NCBI GenBank assembly: GCA_025362015.1 | Contig: JANYIO010000232.1 | Coordinates: forward strand, 1 to 34,581 | Reading direction: 5' to 3' | DNA from: Gammaproteobacteria bacterium | GTDB taxonomy: Bacteria; Pseudomonadota; Gammaproteobacteria; Pseudomonadales; Cellvibrionaceae | Length of the DNA stretch: 34,581 nt | In this document: in pieces, positions 1 through 7,075 of the stretch | Layout of the letters: each line of letters starts with the position of its first letter | Position numbering within the stretch: position 1 is the first letter of the stretch | The notes under the pieces: generated by a model | Told to the model about the DNA's origin: nothing | Database searches by the model: none | The model's input: only the letters and a program-made list of their open reading frames with translations | Position numbers and translations under genes: made by a program

Positions 1-102
1 GTGGGTGGTGGGTACCGCTGAGCCTGTACTGCTGCCGCCACAGCCTGTTAAGAATGTTGCCAAGCAGGCAAGGCCTATTAAATAACAAGATTTTTTTTGC
101 AT
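1..102 (-). CDS. Lipoprotein, N-terminal fragment (gene runs off the window)
   Basis: Reading leftward from an ATG at 102, 34 codons stay open to the window edge. They encode a typical type II signal peptide: two lysines at residues 3-4, a hydrophobic stretch from about residue 6 to 18, then the lipobox L-T-G-C ending at Cys21, followed by a Gly/Ser-rich linker (GGSSTGS). The mature protein would therefore be lipidated on Cys21 and anchored in a membrane. A good ribosome binding site (GGAG, 111-114) lies 8 bases before the ATG. Nothing of the functional domain is inside the window, so no function can be named. A Ser/Gly linker straight after the lipobox is common in secreted polysaccharide-active lipoproteins of this bacterial group, but that is only a hint. 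Confidence 0.75.
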   Translation of the reverse strand, partial: MQKKSCYLIGLACLATFLTGCGGSSTGSAVPTTH

Positions 103-559
103 TATGCAAACTCCTAAATTGATAAAATATCATTGACCGAGTTATTGGCGGCCTTCACTACAGCTGAGAGCGACTTCAAAAAACTCATGAATTAAACAAT
201 AGTTGTTAATTGCTGAGATGCAATAACGAAAAAAATCAAGAATGTAAAAGTGAAAGTTTTTATGAAGGAATATTGAAGATGTTGATATTGCCAGCGTGTT
301 TGATAAAATATTTTTCACTAAACAAATTAAAAAATACGTTTTTGGCAATAACAAATAGCAGGTTTTTATATTGATAGAGTTACAAATAGGAATTTTGGCG
401 TTTTATAGTATGAAGAGTGTTAGTTCTTTGGCGCGCAGCACCTTATTAGTATAAAAAATGAATAATTAGAATATTACATAATAAATAGAAAATTTAATCT
501 TACAGGGCGCAGATTTTATCTTGCAATATAAATGTGGGATAAAAAGTTACAAATAGCAC
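103..559. other. AT-rich intergenic region without a credible gene
   Basis: This 457-bp stretch separates the lipoprotein start from the 3' end of the HMG-CoA lyase gene. It is AT-rich on both strands. The only sizeable reading frame (142-354, minus strand) begins with TTG, has no ribosome binding site and an uneven, low-complexity composition. No clear intrinsic terminator for the lyase operon was seen. The promoter of the lipoprotein gene must lie at the left end, but no convincing -35/-10 pair could be picked out. Confidence 0.5.
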
Positions 560-1477
560 TTAAATGGAGCTGTCAGAACAATGGCGGTTCAAGGCTTGTG
601 CAGCTTTGGAGCCTGTGGTTTTGCCAAGAGTTTGACAAATATTGTTGCCGGCAATGATTAATTTTTGTAAATTTACTCCATGTTCAATACCCAAACCATT
701 TAATAAGTACACTAAATCTTCCGTGGCTACATTACCGCTTGCCCCTGCAGCATATGGGCAGCCACCTAAGCCTGCAACAGAGCTATCCACAACACTCACG
801 CCCATTTCCAATGCGGCATAAATATTGGTAAGTGCCTGGCCATAAGTGTCGTGCATGTGTACGGCGAGTTTTTCTAGCGGAATATCTTGTGCGAGAGTTT
901 CAACTAAATTTTTTACCGGTCCTGCTGTGCCCACTCCAATAGTATCGCCTAAAGAAATTTCGTAGCAGCCCATCGCCAATAATTCCTTGGCAATAGTTGC
1001 AACAGTTTTTACATTCACTGCGCCAGAATAAGGACAACAGACTACGCAGGAAATATAGCCTCGCACTGGAATTTTTTGTGTTTGTGCGGCAGCCATTAAA
1101 ATTTCAAAGCGCTGTAAACTTTCGTTAATGCTGCAGTTAATATTTTTTTGGCTGAAGGCTTCAGATGCTGCGGCAAAAATAGCAACTTCATTAGCGCTTA
1201 CAGAGATGGCTTTTTCATAACCTTGTAAATTTGGAATGAGCGCCGCGTAAGTCACATGGGGTTTACGTGAAATGCCGGTAAATACTTCCGCACTATCCGC
1301 CATTTGCGGCACCCATTTTGGGTTAACAAAACTTCCCGCTTCAATGTACGTTAAGCCTGCATCGACCAGCTGTTCAATTAATAAAATTTTTGCCGCAGTA
1401 GGAATAACTCGCTTTTCGTTTTGCAAACCATCGCGCGGGCCAACTTCAACTATGCGAACTTTTTTAGGTAAGGTCAT
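560..1477 (-). CDS. mvaB: Hydroxymethylglutaryl-CoA lyase
   Basis: Splits 3-hydroxy-3-methylglutaryl-CoA into acetyl-CoA and acetoacetate, the last step of leucine breakdown; a cytoplasmic TIM-barrel enzyme needing a divalent metal. The 305-residue protein has the family N-terminus [12 protein letters not shown] at residues 10-21, with the catalytic Arg15-Asp16 pair. Near residue 250 it has the HMG-CoA lyase signature [17 protein letters not shown], with the active-site Cys and a metal-binding Asn. A metal-binding HMHDTYGQ segment is also present. The frame is open 16 codons further upstream, but the ATG at 1477 is preferred: AAAGG lies 8 bases before it, it begins directly at the conserved domain, and it leaves a 10-bp gap to ubiX instead of an overlap. 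It is the last gene of the mpl-ubiX-lyase run. No other leucine-catabolism gene is visible nearby, so its placement with a flavin prenyltransferase looks like simple co-transcription. Confidence 0.93.
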   Translation of the reverse strand: MTLPKKVRIVEVGPRDGLQNEKRVIPTAAKILLIEQLVDAGLTYIEAGSFVNPKWVPQMADSAEVFTGISRKPHVTYAALIPNLQGYEKAISVSANEVAIFAAASEAFSQKNINCSINESLQRFEILMAAAQTQKIPVRGYISCVVCCPYSGAVNVKTVATIAKELLAMGCYEISLGDTIGVGTAGPVKNLVETLAQDIPLEKLAVHMHDTYGQALTNIYAALEMGVSVVDSSVAGLGGCPYAAGASGNVATEDLVYLLNGLGIEHGVNLQKLIIAGNNICQTLGKTTGSKAAQALNRHCSDSSI

Positions 1478-1487
1478 AAGCGTGCCT

Positions 1488-2099
1488 TTAATCCTCGCCC
1501 CAACGCGGCAATAAATCTTGTTCAATGCCGAGCTGATCTAAAATACGCGCCACAATAAAATCAATTAGCTCCTGGATCGTTTGCGGTTGCATATAAAAGC
1601 CGGGGCTGGCGGGAATTATCACCGCGCCGAGCTGTGTAAGCTTCAGCATATTTTCCAAATGAATCGCCGAGTAGGGCGCTTCACGCGGTACGAAAATTAA
1701 TTGGCGTCGCTCTTTTAAAGCAACATCTGCCGCGCGCTCAATTAAATTATTACTTGCACCGTGCGCAATCGCAGAAAGTGTGCCACCACTCGCAGGGCAA
1801 ATTACCATTGAGCTTGGTGAGCTGGAACCCGAAGCTACCGGAGAAAACCAATCGTCTTTCGCCAGCAACTGCAATTGGTCTTCATCTGCCTCAAACATCT
1901 CACTCAAAAATGCTTCTTGTTCTGCAAGTGTTTCCGGTAGTTCCAAATCTGTTTCAGTACGAATGACTACTTCGGCAGCGCTGGATAACAACAAATACAC
2001 TTTGCAATTTGCAGCCAGCAAGCATTGTAATAAACGTAGACCATATTGCGCGCCAGACGCGCCGGTCATGGCTAGGGTAATTGAGCGTTGGTTGGTCAT
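1488..2099 (-). CDS. ubiX: Flavin prenyltransferase UbiX
   Basis: Makes prenylated FMN from reduced FMN and dimethylallyl monophosphate; the product is the cofactor of UbiD-type decarboxylases, so the gene supports ubiquinone synthesis. The 203-residue product has the flavoprotein-like Rossmann start [14 protein letters not shown] (residues 7-20), the SSAAE segment, the [19 protein letters not shown] segment and the C-terminal region [21 protein letters not shown] followed by PASPGFY, all characteristic of UbiX/Pad1. Length is normal for the family. The start is supported by GAGGA before the ATG. It lies 18 bp after mpl and 10 bp before the HMG-CoA lyase, implying one transcript; the mpl-ubiX pairing is also found in Pseudomonas. 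Confidence 0.95.
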   Translation of the reverse strand: MTNQRSITLAMTGASGAQYGLRLLQCLLAANCKVYLLLSSAAEVVIRTETDLELPETLAEQEAFLSEMFEADEDQLQLLAKDDWFSPVASGSSSPSSMVICPASGGTLSAIAHGASNNLIERAADVALKERRQLIFVPREAPYSAIHLENMLKLTQLGAVIIPASPGFYMQPQTIQELIDFIVARILDQLGIEQDLLPRWGED

Positions 2100-2117
2100 G
2101 TCTCTGTCCTCGATTTT

Positions 2118-3542
2118 TTACAGTGCATGCTTTTTCAGTTGCGCAATCAACTTCTGATGCACGCCACCAAAGCCACCATTACTCATAATCACGATATGTG
2201 TATTCGTTTCGCAAAGTGAAATTGCGCAGTGAATTAGCTCGTCGAGGTCGCGTAATAATTTTGCGGGTACTGGGCTTTTGTTAACGACTTCATCCATTGC
2301 CCAATCAGCGTTGGCGGGTTGATACCAGAGCACATCGTCGGCATCGGTACAGCTTTGATTGAGTGCATCTTTATGTACGCCCATGCGCATGGTGTTTGAG
2401 CGTGGTTCGATGATGGCAATGATTTTTTCGCTGCCGACTTTTGCGCGTAAGCCAGCGAGGGTGGTTTTGATTGCGGTGGGGTGATGGGCAAAATCATCGT
2501 AAACTTTTACGCTGTGTACTTCTGCCAGGCATTCCATACGACGTTTTACACCAGCAAATTGTGCGAGTGCCTGAGCGCTAACTTCTGGTGTTACGCCAAC
2601 GTGACGTGCAGCAATCATTGCGGCTAAGCCATTATTCACATTATGTAAGCCGGTTTGTTGCCAATTGATCTGCGCAATTTTTTTGCCTTCGTGCAACACA
2701 ATAAACTCGGAACCATCAGCTGTGATTAATTGTGCTTGCCATTCGCTTGTACTTTTATCATCGGCAGTCTCCGTGCCAATCGTTGCATGTGGTGCTATGG
2801 AGAATTGTTGTTGTGGTGTCCAACATCCCGTGGCTATTACTTCTGCGATGGCTTTGTCATTGCCTGGTGAAATAATGAGGCCATTATTAGGAATGGTGCG
2901 CACCAAATGATGAAATTGTTTTTGAATGGCAGCAAGGTCAGGAAAAATATCGGCGTGGTCAAATTCCAGATTGTTTAAAATTACCGTGCGCGCATTGTAG
3001 TGAACAAATTTAGAGCGCTTGTCGAAAAAAGCACTGTCGTATTCATCCGCTTCCACCACAAAAAATGGTGTCGAGCCAAGGCGTGCTGAAGTTGGGAAAT
3101 TGTTAGTTACGCCGCCAATTAAATAACCTGGGGCCATGCCTGCGTATTCTAAAATCCACGTCAGCATTGAGCTGGTGGTGGTTTTGCCATGTGTACCTGC
3201 AACTGCCAATACCCATTTACCTTGTAGGACATGATCGCGCAGCCATTGCGGGCCCGAAGTGTAAGCAATACCTTGGTTAAGCACATATTCTATAGCGGGG
3301 TTGCCACGGCTCATGGCATTGCCGATAACTACTAAATCGGGCGTTGGTTGCAGATGTGCGGGATCAAAACCTTGCATGAGTTCTATGCCCGCTTGTTCTA
3401 ACTGGGTGCTCATGGGTGGGTAAACGTTGGTGTCGCTACCAGTCACTCGATAGCCTAAATCTTTTGCAAGTTGCGCGAGGCTGCCCATAAATGTGCCGCA
3501 AACGCCGAGGATATGAATATGTTTTTGAGCGGAATTATGCAT
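2118..3542 (-). CDS. mpl: UDP-N-acetylmuramate:L-Ala-gamma-D-Glu-meso-DAP ligase (murein tripeptide ligase)
   Basis: Joins murein tripeptide recovered from old cell wall to UDP-MurNAc, an ATP-dependent step of peptidoglycan recycling in the cytoplasm. The 474 residues show the three-domain Mur ligase plan: N-terminal Rossmann domain (HIHILGVCGTFMGSLA, residues 8-23, the Mpl form of the MurC start); ATP-binding domain with the P-loop GTHGKTTT at 116-123 and the VVEADEYDSAFFDKRSKF segment; and C-terminal domain with DDFAHHPTAI and EPRSNTMRMG. These features separate Mpl from MurC. It is the first gene of the mpl-ubiX-HMG-CoA lyase run. The start codon and its weak ribosome binding site lie in the 3' arm of an inverted repeat (see 3540-3584), which could lower translation. 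With amgK and murU about 9 kb away, the window holds two wall-recycling activities. Confidence 0.96.
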   Translation of the reverse strand: MHNSAQKHIHILGVCGTFMGSLAQLAKDLGYRVTGSDTNVYPPMSTQLEQAGIELMQGFDPAHLQPTPDLVVIGNAMSRGNPAIEYVLNQGIAYTSGPQWLRDHVLQGKWVLAVAGTHGKTTTSSMLTWILEYAGMAPGYLIGGVTNNFPTSARLGSTPFFVVEADEYDSAFFDKRSKFVHYNARTVILNNLEFDHADIFPDLAAIQKQFHHLVRTIPNNGLIISPGNDKAIAEVIATGCWTPQQQFSIAPHATIGTETADDKSTSEWQAQLITADGSEFIVLHEGKKIAQINWQQTGLHNVNNGLAAMIAARHVGVTPEVSAQALAQFAGVKRRMECLAEVHSVKVYDDFAHHPTAIKTTLAGLRAKVGSEKIIAIIEPRSNTMRMGVHKDALNQSCTDADDVLWYQPANADWAMDEVVNKSPVPAKLLRDLDELIHCAISLCETNTHIVIMSNGGFGGVHQKLIAQLKKHAL

Positions 3543-3584
3543 GGTAAAACTCGTGTCGCTTTTGAATAACGCGAGCTTACCATG
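3540..3584 (-). promoter_or_regulatory. Inverted repeat covering the mpl start codon
   Basis: In the mpl transcript the 5' arm (3584 to 3572) and the 3' arm (3553 to 3540) can pair as an 8-bp block (CAUGGUAA with UUACCAUG) plus a 4-bp block (CUCG with CGAG), with small bulges and an 18-nt loop. The 3' arm contains both the GAG of the presumed ribosome binding site and the AUG of mpl. The repeat is visible in the sequence; a role in translation control is inference. Confidence 0.4.
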
Positions 3585-3628
3585 AAGTAATGTTTGACAG
3601 AAATTCTGTTGTGGGATCGCAGTAAAGT

Positions 3629-5362
3629 TTATACCTTGTCAGCAACCCTATTAGCTAACAAATAACGCGCACGTTTAGCTGCTTTCATTTGCGTTAAATC
3701 GCCCACGAAAAGGCCGTCTACACAATTGCCGAATTCAGTGTCAACGCTAAAAGCCAGAGCCTGGTAGCCACCCTCTTCATAAAGCCCTGCGTATTGTTTA
3801 AAGAGTACGGGAATTTTACAATCTAGCTTGATAAATTCTTGCTGAATGAATTCAAAGCCTTCAGTGCGAGTGAGTTTGGCAAAGGTGCGTTGCAATTCTA
3901 TTAGAGCATTTTCTTCAATTTCGTGGGGATGTTTTCCATCTGCCATTGAATCCGTATTGCGATAATAGCGTTCGTAATAAAATACTAATAAATCACGCAG
4001 TGATTTTGGGTATTGCGCACTCATGCTTACGGGGCCAAGTACAAAACGAATCTCTGGATGATGTTGCAAATAAGCACCTAAACCTTGCCACAAATAATCC
4101 AAACTTGCTTTGCCCCAATAGTTGGGATGAACAAAGCTGCGACCTAATTCTAAGGCTTGTTCTAACATGGGTAATGCTTCAGGTTGGAAGTCAAACAAGT
4201 CGGCAGTGTATAAACCCTTAACGCCTTTTTTTTGCAAAATACTATTTACTTCACCTAAACGATAAGCCCCAGCGATGGTCAGTTTATCTTCATCCCACAA
4301 AATTAAATGGCGATAGTAATGATCAAATTTATCGAGATCGCGACGGCTGCCAGTGCCTTCGCCGACTTTGCGAAAAGTTTGTTCGCGCAAGCGGCCAATT
4401 TCGCGCAGCACGGTTGGATGTTCTTGATAGCTGCACAAATAAATACAGTGATTGTCACGTGTGCTGCCAAGCAGTTGTGCAGTTTTTAGTTCCTGTTTTA
4501 TGGCGCTGCTATCTTCCGGGTGGGCGATTGTTTTTTCGGTAACAAAAATGGATTTTTTGCCATTGCCAATTTTGTAAAGGTGTTTTTTTAAACGTTTAAT
4601 TAATGGCTTGTCGGCAAGCTGATTGGATTCCAGTGCGTGATGTGGAATCACTTCGCCAACTCGGAACTTTATTTCCGCAGAATGTTTGTTAAACATTTCA
4701 TGTGCGAGCAATGCGGTGGCGAGCGGTTTAAAAATAATTGAAGCGCTGTAAAATAAAAAAGAATTCTTGGCAGAAACAAATATGGGTAATAGTGGCGCTT
4801 TGGCTTTGCGTGCGAAATGTAAAAAACCTGCTTGCCATTTTCCATCGCGAATGCCTTGTGGGCTAGCGCGTGAGACTTCCCCTGCAGGAAAAATAATAAT
4901 CGCTTGTTCGCTTTCTAATGCCGCTAGAATATTTTTATAACTTTGTTTGTAAGCGCTACGAGTCATGTTGTCGAGCGGTAATAATAAGTCGTGTAGCGGT
5001 GCGAATGCCATGAGTAAATCATTGGCGATAATTTTTACGTCGCGGCGTACTTCGCTGACTAAACGCAAAAGTGCTAAGCCATCGAGCGAGCCAATGGGAT
5101 GGTTGGCAATAATAATCAGGCGGCCTTGCGCGGGAATATTGCTGCGTTCGCGCTGAGAAATACTGTAACTGAAATTAAAATAATCAAAAATTCGATCGAT
5201 AAAATCAATGCCGGTAACACCTTGGTGCTCATGCAGGAAAGCATTGATTTCTTGCTCGCGAGTTAACTTGCGCAAAATGGATAGGGTTGAGTTGCGAATG
5301 ATGGGCGCTTGCGTCGCAAAGCCAGGAAATTTGTTGACAACAGACTGTTCAATATTAAGCAT
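3629..5362 (-). CDS. Two-domain acyltransferase (PlsC-like + OlsB/GNAT-like; OlsF-type ornithine lipid synthase candidate)
   Basis: The 577-residue protein joins two acyltransferase domains. Residues about 75-270 are a PlsC-like lysophospholipid acyltransferase domain with IIIANHPIGSLDG (His88 and Asp94, spaced H-x5-D as in the 'putative hemolysin' group rather than the classic H-x4-D) and IIFPAGEVSR at 156-165. Residues about 310-520 match the GNAT-like OlsB/autoinducer-synthase fold, with LREQTFRKVGEGTGSRRDLDKFD, AGAYRLG, ELGRSFVHPNYWG and LWQGLGAYL segments. This order is that of OlsF, which makes ornithine lipid with its C-terminal half adding the amide-linked and its N-terminal half the ester-linked fatty acid. 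Substrate assignment here is inference; another membrane lipid is possible. An upstream in-frame start at 5449 exists, but the ATG at 5362 has AAGG 8 bases before it. That start lies in a strong hairpin (5361-5404). It is probably transcribed alone. Confidence 0.8.
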   Translation of the reverse strand: MLNIEQSVVNKFPGFATQAPIIRNSTLSILRKLTREQEINAFLHEHQGVTGIDFIDRIFDYFNFSYSISQRERSNIPAQGRLIIIANHPIGSLDGLALLRLVSEVRRDVKIIANDLLMAFAPLHDLLLPLDNMTRSAYKQSYKNILAALESEQAIIIFPAGEVSRASPQGIRDGKWQAGFLHFARKAKAPLLPIFVSAKNSFLFYSASIIFKPLATALLAHEMFNKHSAEIKFRVGEVIPHHALESNQLADKPLIKRLKKHLYKIGNGKKSIFVTEKTIAHPEDSSAIKQELKTAQLLGSTRDNHCIYLCSYQEHPTVLREIGRLREQTFRKVGEGTGSRRDLDKFDHYYRHLILWDEDKLTIAGAYRLGEVNSILQKKGVKGLYTADLFDFQPEALPMLEQALELGRSFVHPNYWGKASLDYLWQGLGAYLQHHPEIRFVLGPVSMSAQYPKSLRDLLVFYYERYYRNTDSMADGKHPHEIEENALIELQRTFAKLTRTEGFEFIQQEFIKLDCKIPVLFKQYAGLYEEGGYQALAFSVDTEFGNCVDGLFVGDLTQMKAAKRARYLLANRVADKV

Positions 5363-5404
5363 AGTTATAGCCTTGAGGTTGCTTTCCCTTAAGGCTATGA
5401 CTAT
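5361..5404 (-). promoter_or_regulatory. Hairpin enclosing the ribosome binding site and start of the acyltransferase gene
   Basis: Positions 5361-5377 and 5388-5404 form an inverted repeat pairing at 15 of 17 positions around a 10-base loop. In the transcript (minus strand) the 3' arm holds the AAGG ribosome binding site (5374-5371) and the first two bases of the AUG (5362-5361), so folding would hide the start. No U-run follows, which argues against a terminator. It could also act at DNA level as an operator. Confidence 0.55.
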
Positions 5405-5480
5405 TTGATGACAGGGGTGTGATGCTGATGTTACAAAATGGTGACACATAAGTTTGCTGGGTTAGTGTCGTTTTGTATTT

Positions 5481-6731
5481 CTAGTGCAGCAGTAGTTGTT
5501 CTTCCTGTTTGGCAATGTGTTCACTATACGGCGATTTAATCTGAATAAGTTTTCCTTGCTTTGTATCGAATTCAGCGTGTTCTTGTAGTGTACTGTCCAG
5601 CAAACTAACGCTGATAAATATTTCATTTTTAACTGGGTTGAGAGGGTTGTTGAATTGCACCACAAAATCGTTTAACAGACCTTGTTTTGCTTCTTGCTCT
5701 AGCGGCTTGCTAGTTGGCTCTCCCGTTAAGGTTTCTGTTGTGTGGTCTGTATTTTTAATCGTAGGCAATGGGACAGCTGCGAGCGGTTGAATGCATGCCG
5801 CTAACTGTAGGCGTGGGCTAGGGTTGCGTGCGGTCATATTCATTAAGATTTTTGCGCAGCAGAGTGCGCGAAAAGTGCAATCGTGAAATTCTTCGCCAAC
5901 GAAATCAATCATTAAAATATCGCCCGCTAATAATTGGCGCTTACCGTTGTAAAGGCTGAGTAATATGTGCAATTGTTTTTCAAAACGATTTAAAACAACA
6001 CCAAAGCCTTCACTGTTAAGTTGTTGGTAAAGTTTGTTGATGTTGATGATCTGAATGCTAAGACGTACTGCGAGCTGTAATGGTGTTGTCTTGGGTTCGC
6101 TATCAGATTCTCTATCAGATTGGGCATCAGTTACTATTTCAATAAACGCTTCAGGAATTGTCGGCAACTTTTCTACGACGGCGGTCACAATAGCGTTGGC
6201 GGTAGGAAATTTGTCGCGTAGTGAGGACCACCATTGGCGGTAAATAGAGCGCCAGATAATTAACAATGCGCTAGCAACAGCAAGCGTCCAATAGAGTAAA
6301 AATAATGCATCCTGTGCTGTATAGCGTGGTACTTCAAGCGTTACTTCCAGATAGCCTACGACATTATTGTGCAGTGCAACAGGGGCGGTAAAATGGTAGC
6401 GTTTGCCCTGTGAATTTTGTTTGGGTTTGTAACCACTTTGTACGAGTAATTTATTGTCTACGTTATGCAGCGTAGTGCCTATGACATTGGGATACTGGGC
6501 GACATCTTGCAGGATGGCTTGCAGGCTGACCATGTCCTGTGTGAGCGTGGCATCCACGGCTTGTCGTGCGCTGCTGGCAGCAAGCATTTGGCCATAGCGT
6601 TCTATATTGACTTGTTGATTTTTATCGCTGTTATAAATGTAAAAAAAAGCGCCTAAAAACCCCAATACCAAGAGCAGAACAGTGCATAAGCTAAGTTGGG
6701 GGTAACGGCGGTAATGTGTAAAAAGTGACAT
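5481..6731 (-). CDS. AhpA/YtjB (Smp) family membrane protein
   Basis: A 416-residue inner membrane protein. Residues about 13-33 are a hydrophobic helix that anchors the N-terminus. Residues about 34-140 form a periplasmic sensor-like domain (IGTTLHNVDNKLLVQSGY, then VALHNNVVGYLEVTLE). A second helix lies at about 143-162, followed by a long cytoplasmic tail. This topology and the position divergent from serB match the Smp/YtjB family, whose E. coli member also lies beside serB. Pseudomonas relatives are annotated AhpA-like. Molecular function is unknown. The tail (about 217-300) has the outline of a nucleotide-cyclase-like fold (a beta strand with a long helix, then QLLAGDILMIDFVGEEF) but lacks obvious metal-binding aspartates at the first position, so any cyclase relation would be non-catalytic and is tentative. 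The start is supported by GAGAAA shortly before the ATG. Confidence 0.75.
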   Translation of the reverse strand: MSLFTHYRRYPQLSLCTVLLLVLGFLGAFFYIYNSDKNQQVNIERYGQMLAASSARQAVDATLTQDMVSLQAILQDVAQYPNVIGTTLHNVDNKLLVQSGYKPKQNSQGKRYHFTAPVALHNNVVGYLEVTLEVPRYTAQDALFLLYWTLAVASALLIIWRSIYRQWWSSLRDKFPTANAIVTAVVEKLPTIPEAFIEIVTDAQSDRESDSEPKTTPLQLAVRLSIQIININKLYQQLNSEGFGVVLNRFEKQLHILLSLYNGKRQLLAGDILMIDFVGEEFHDCTFRALCCAKILMNMTARNPSPRLQLAACIQPLAAVPLPTIKNTDHTTETLTGEPTSKPLEQEAKQGLLNDFVVQFNNPLNPVKNEIFISVSLLDSTLQEHAEFDTKQGKLIQIKSPYSEHIAKQEEQLLLH

Positions 6732-6896
6732 GTGTTTCTCAATCAGTCTAATTTATTGGTGTCATCCGTGAAGCAATAACAAAGGCGTTAGCTTGGCAAT
6801 GAATATCCATGGACATGCTTTGGCGCGTATTCTAACGTAATTTGATCTGCTGCTGTATGCTGCTCATGTTTTTTAGCTTTGCGATGCTGAGCTTCG

Positions 6897-6925
6897 CGAG
6901 ATTAGCTTAACGAGATTTAGCTTAA
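6897..6925. repeat. Direct repeat, 14/15 bp, two copies, upstream of serB
   Basis: CGAGATTAGCTTAA at 6897-6910 is followed at once by CGAGATTTAGCTTAA at 6911-6925; they differ by one inserted T. Further AGCTT pentamers occur at 6875 and 6890, giving roughly 14-base phasing over about 50 bp. It lies in the 344-bp region between the divergent ytjB-like and serB genes. Confidence 0.7.
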
Positions 6926-6927
6926 AT

Positions 6928-6955
6928 AGTCTAGCGCAATTAATTACGCTAGACT
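6928..6955. promoter_or_regulatory. 28-bp near-perfect palindrome upstream of serB
   Basis: AGTCTAGCG (6928-6936) and CGCTAGACT (6947-6955) are exact inverted repeats around a centre that is itself palindromic (AATTAATT, 6938-6945), with a single mismatched pair (6937/6946). The symmetry is that of an operator for a dimeric regulator. No T-run follows on either strand, so it is unlikely to be a terminator. It sits 121 bp before the serB start in a divergent promoter region. The binding protein is unknown. Confidence 0.5.
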
Positions 6956-6961
6956 GCAGCC

Positions 6962-7027
6962 CTTTCGCTTTATAGAATGCTGCGCTTTCGCATTATAGAA
7001 TATTGCCCTTTTGCTTTATACGCTGCG
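6962..7027. repeat. 23-bp tandem repeat, nearly three copies, upstream of serB
   Basis: Units at 6962-6984, 6985-7007 and 7008-7027 (last one incomplete) share CTTTYGCWTTATA; the first two continue with GAAT. Each carries a TATA-rich core resembling a -10 element. The array ends about 50 bp before the GTG start of serB. Confidence 0.7.
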
Positions 7028-7075
7028 CGTTCTTCGTTGAGCTTGGGGCAGTATCACAGAGGCTGTGGAGTTATA

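Noticed and set aside
142-354. 70-residue reading frame on the minus strand in the first intergenic region
   Set aside because: TTG start, no ribosome binding site, AT-driven composition (Phe, Ile, Asn) and no domain; treated as chance.
378-556. 12-bp repeat AGTTACAAATAG at 378-389 and 545-556
   Set aside because: Repeats of 12 bases are expected many times by chance in 34 kb of AT-leaning sequence.
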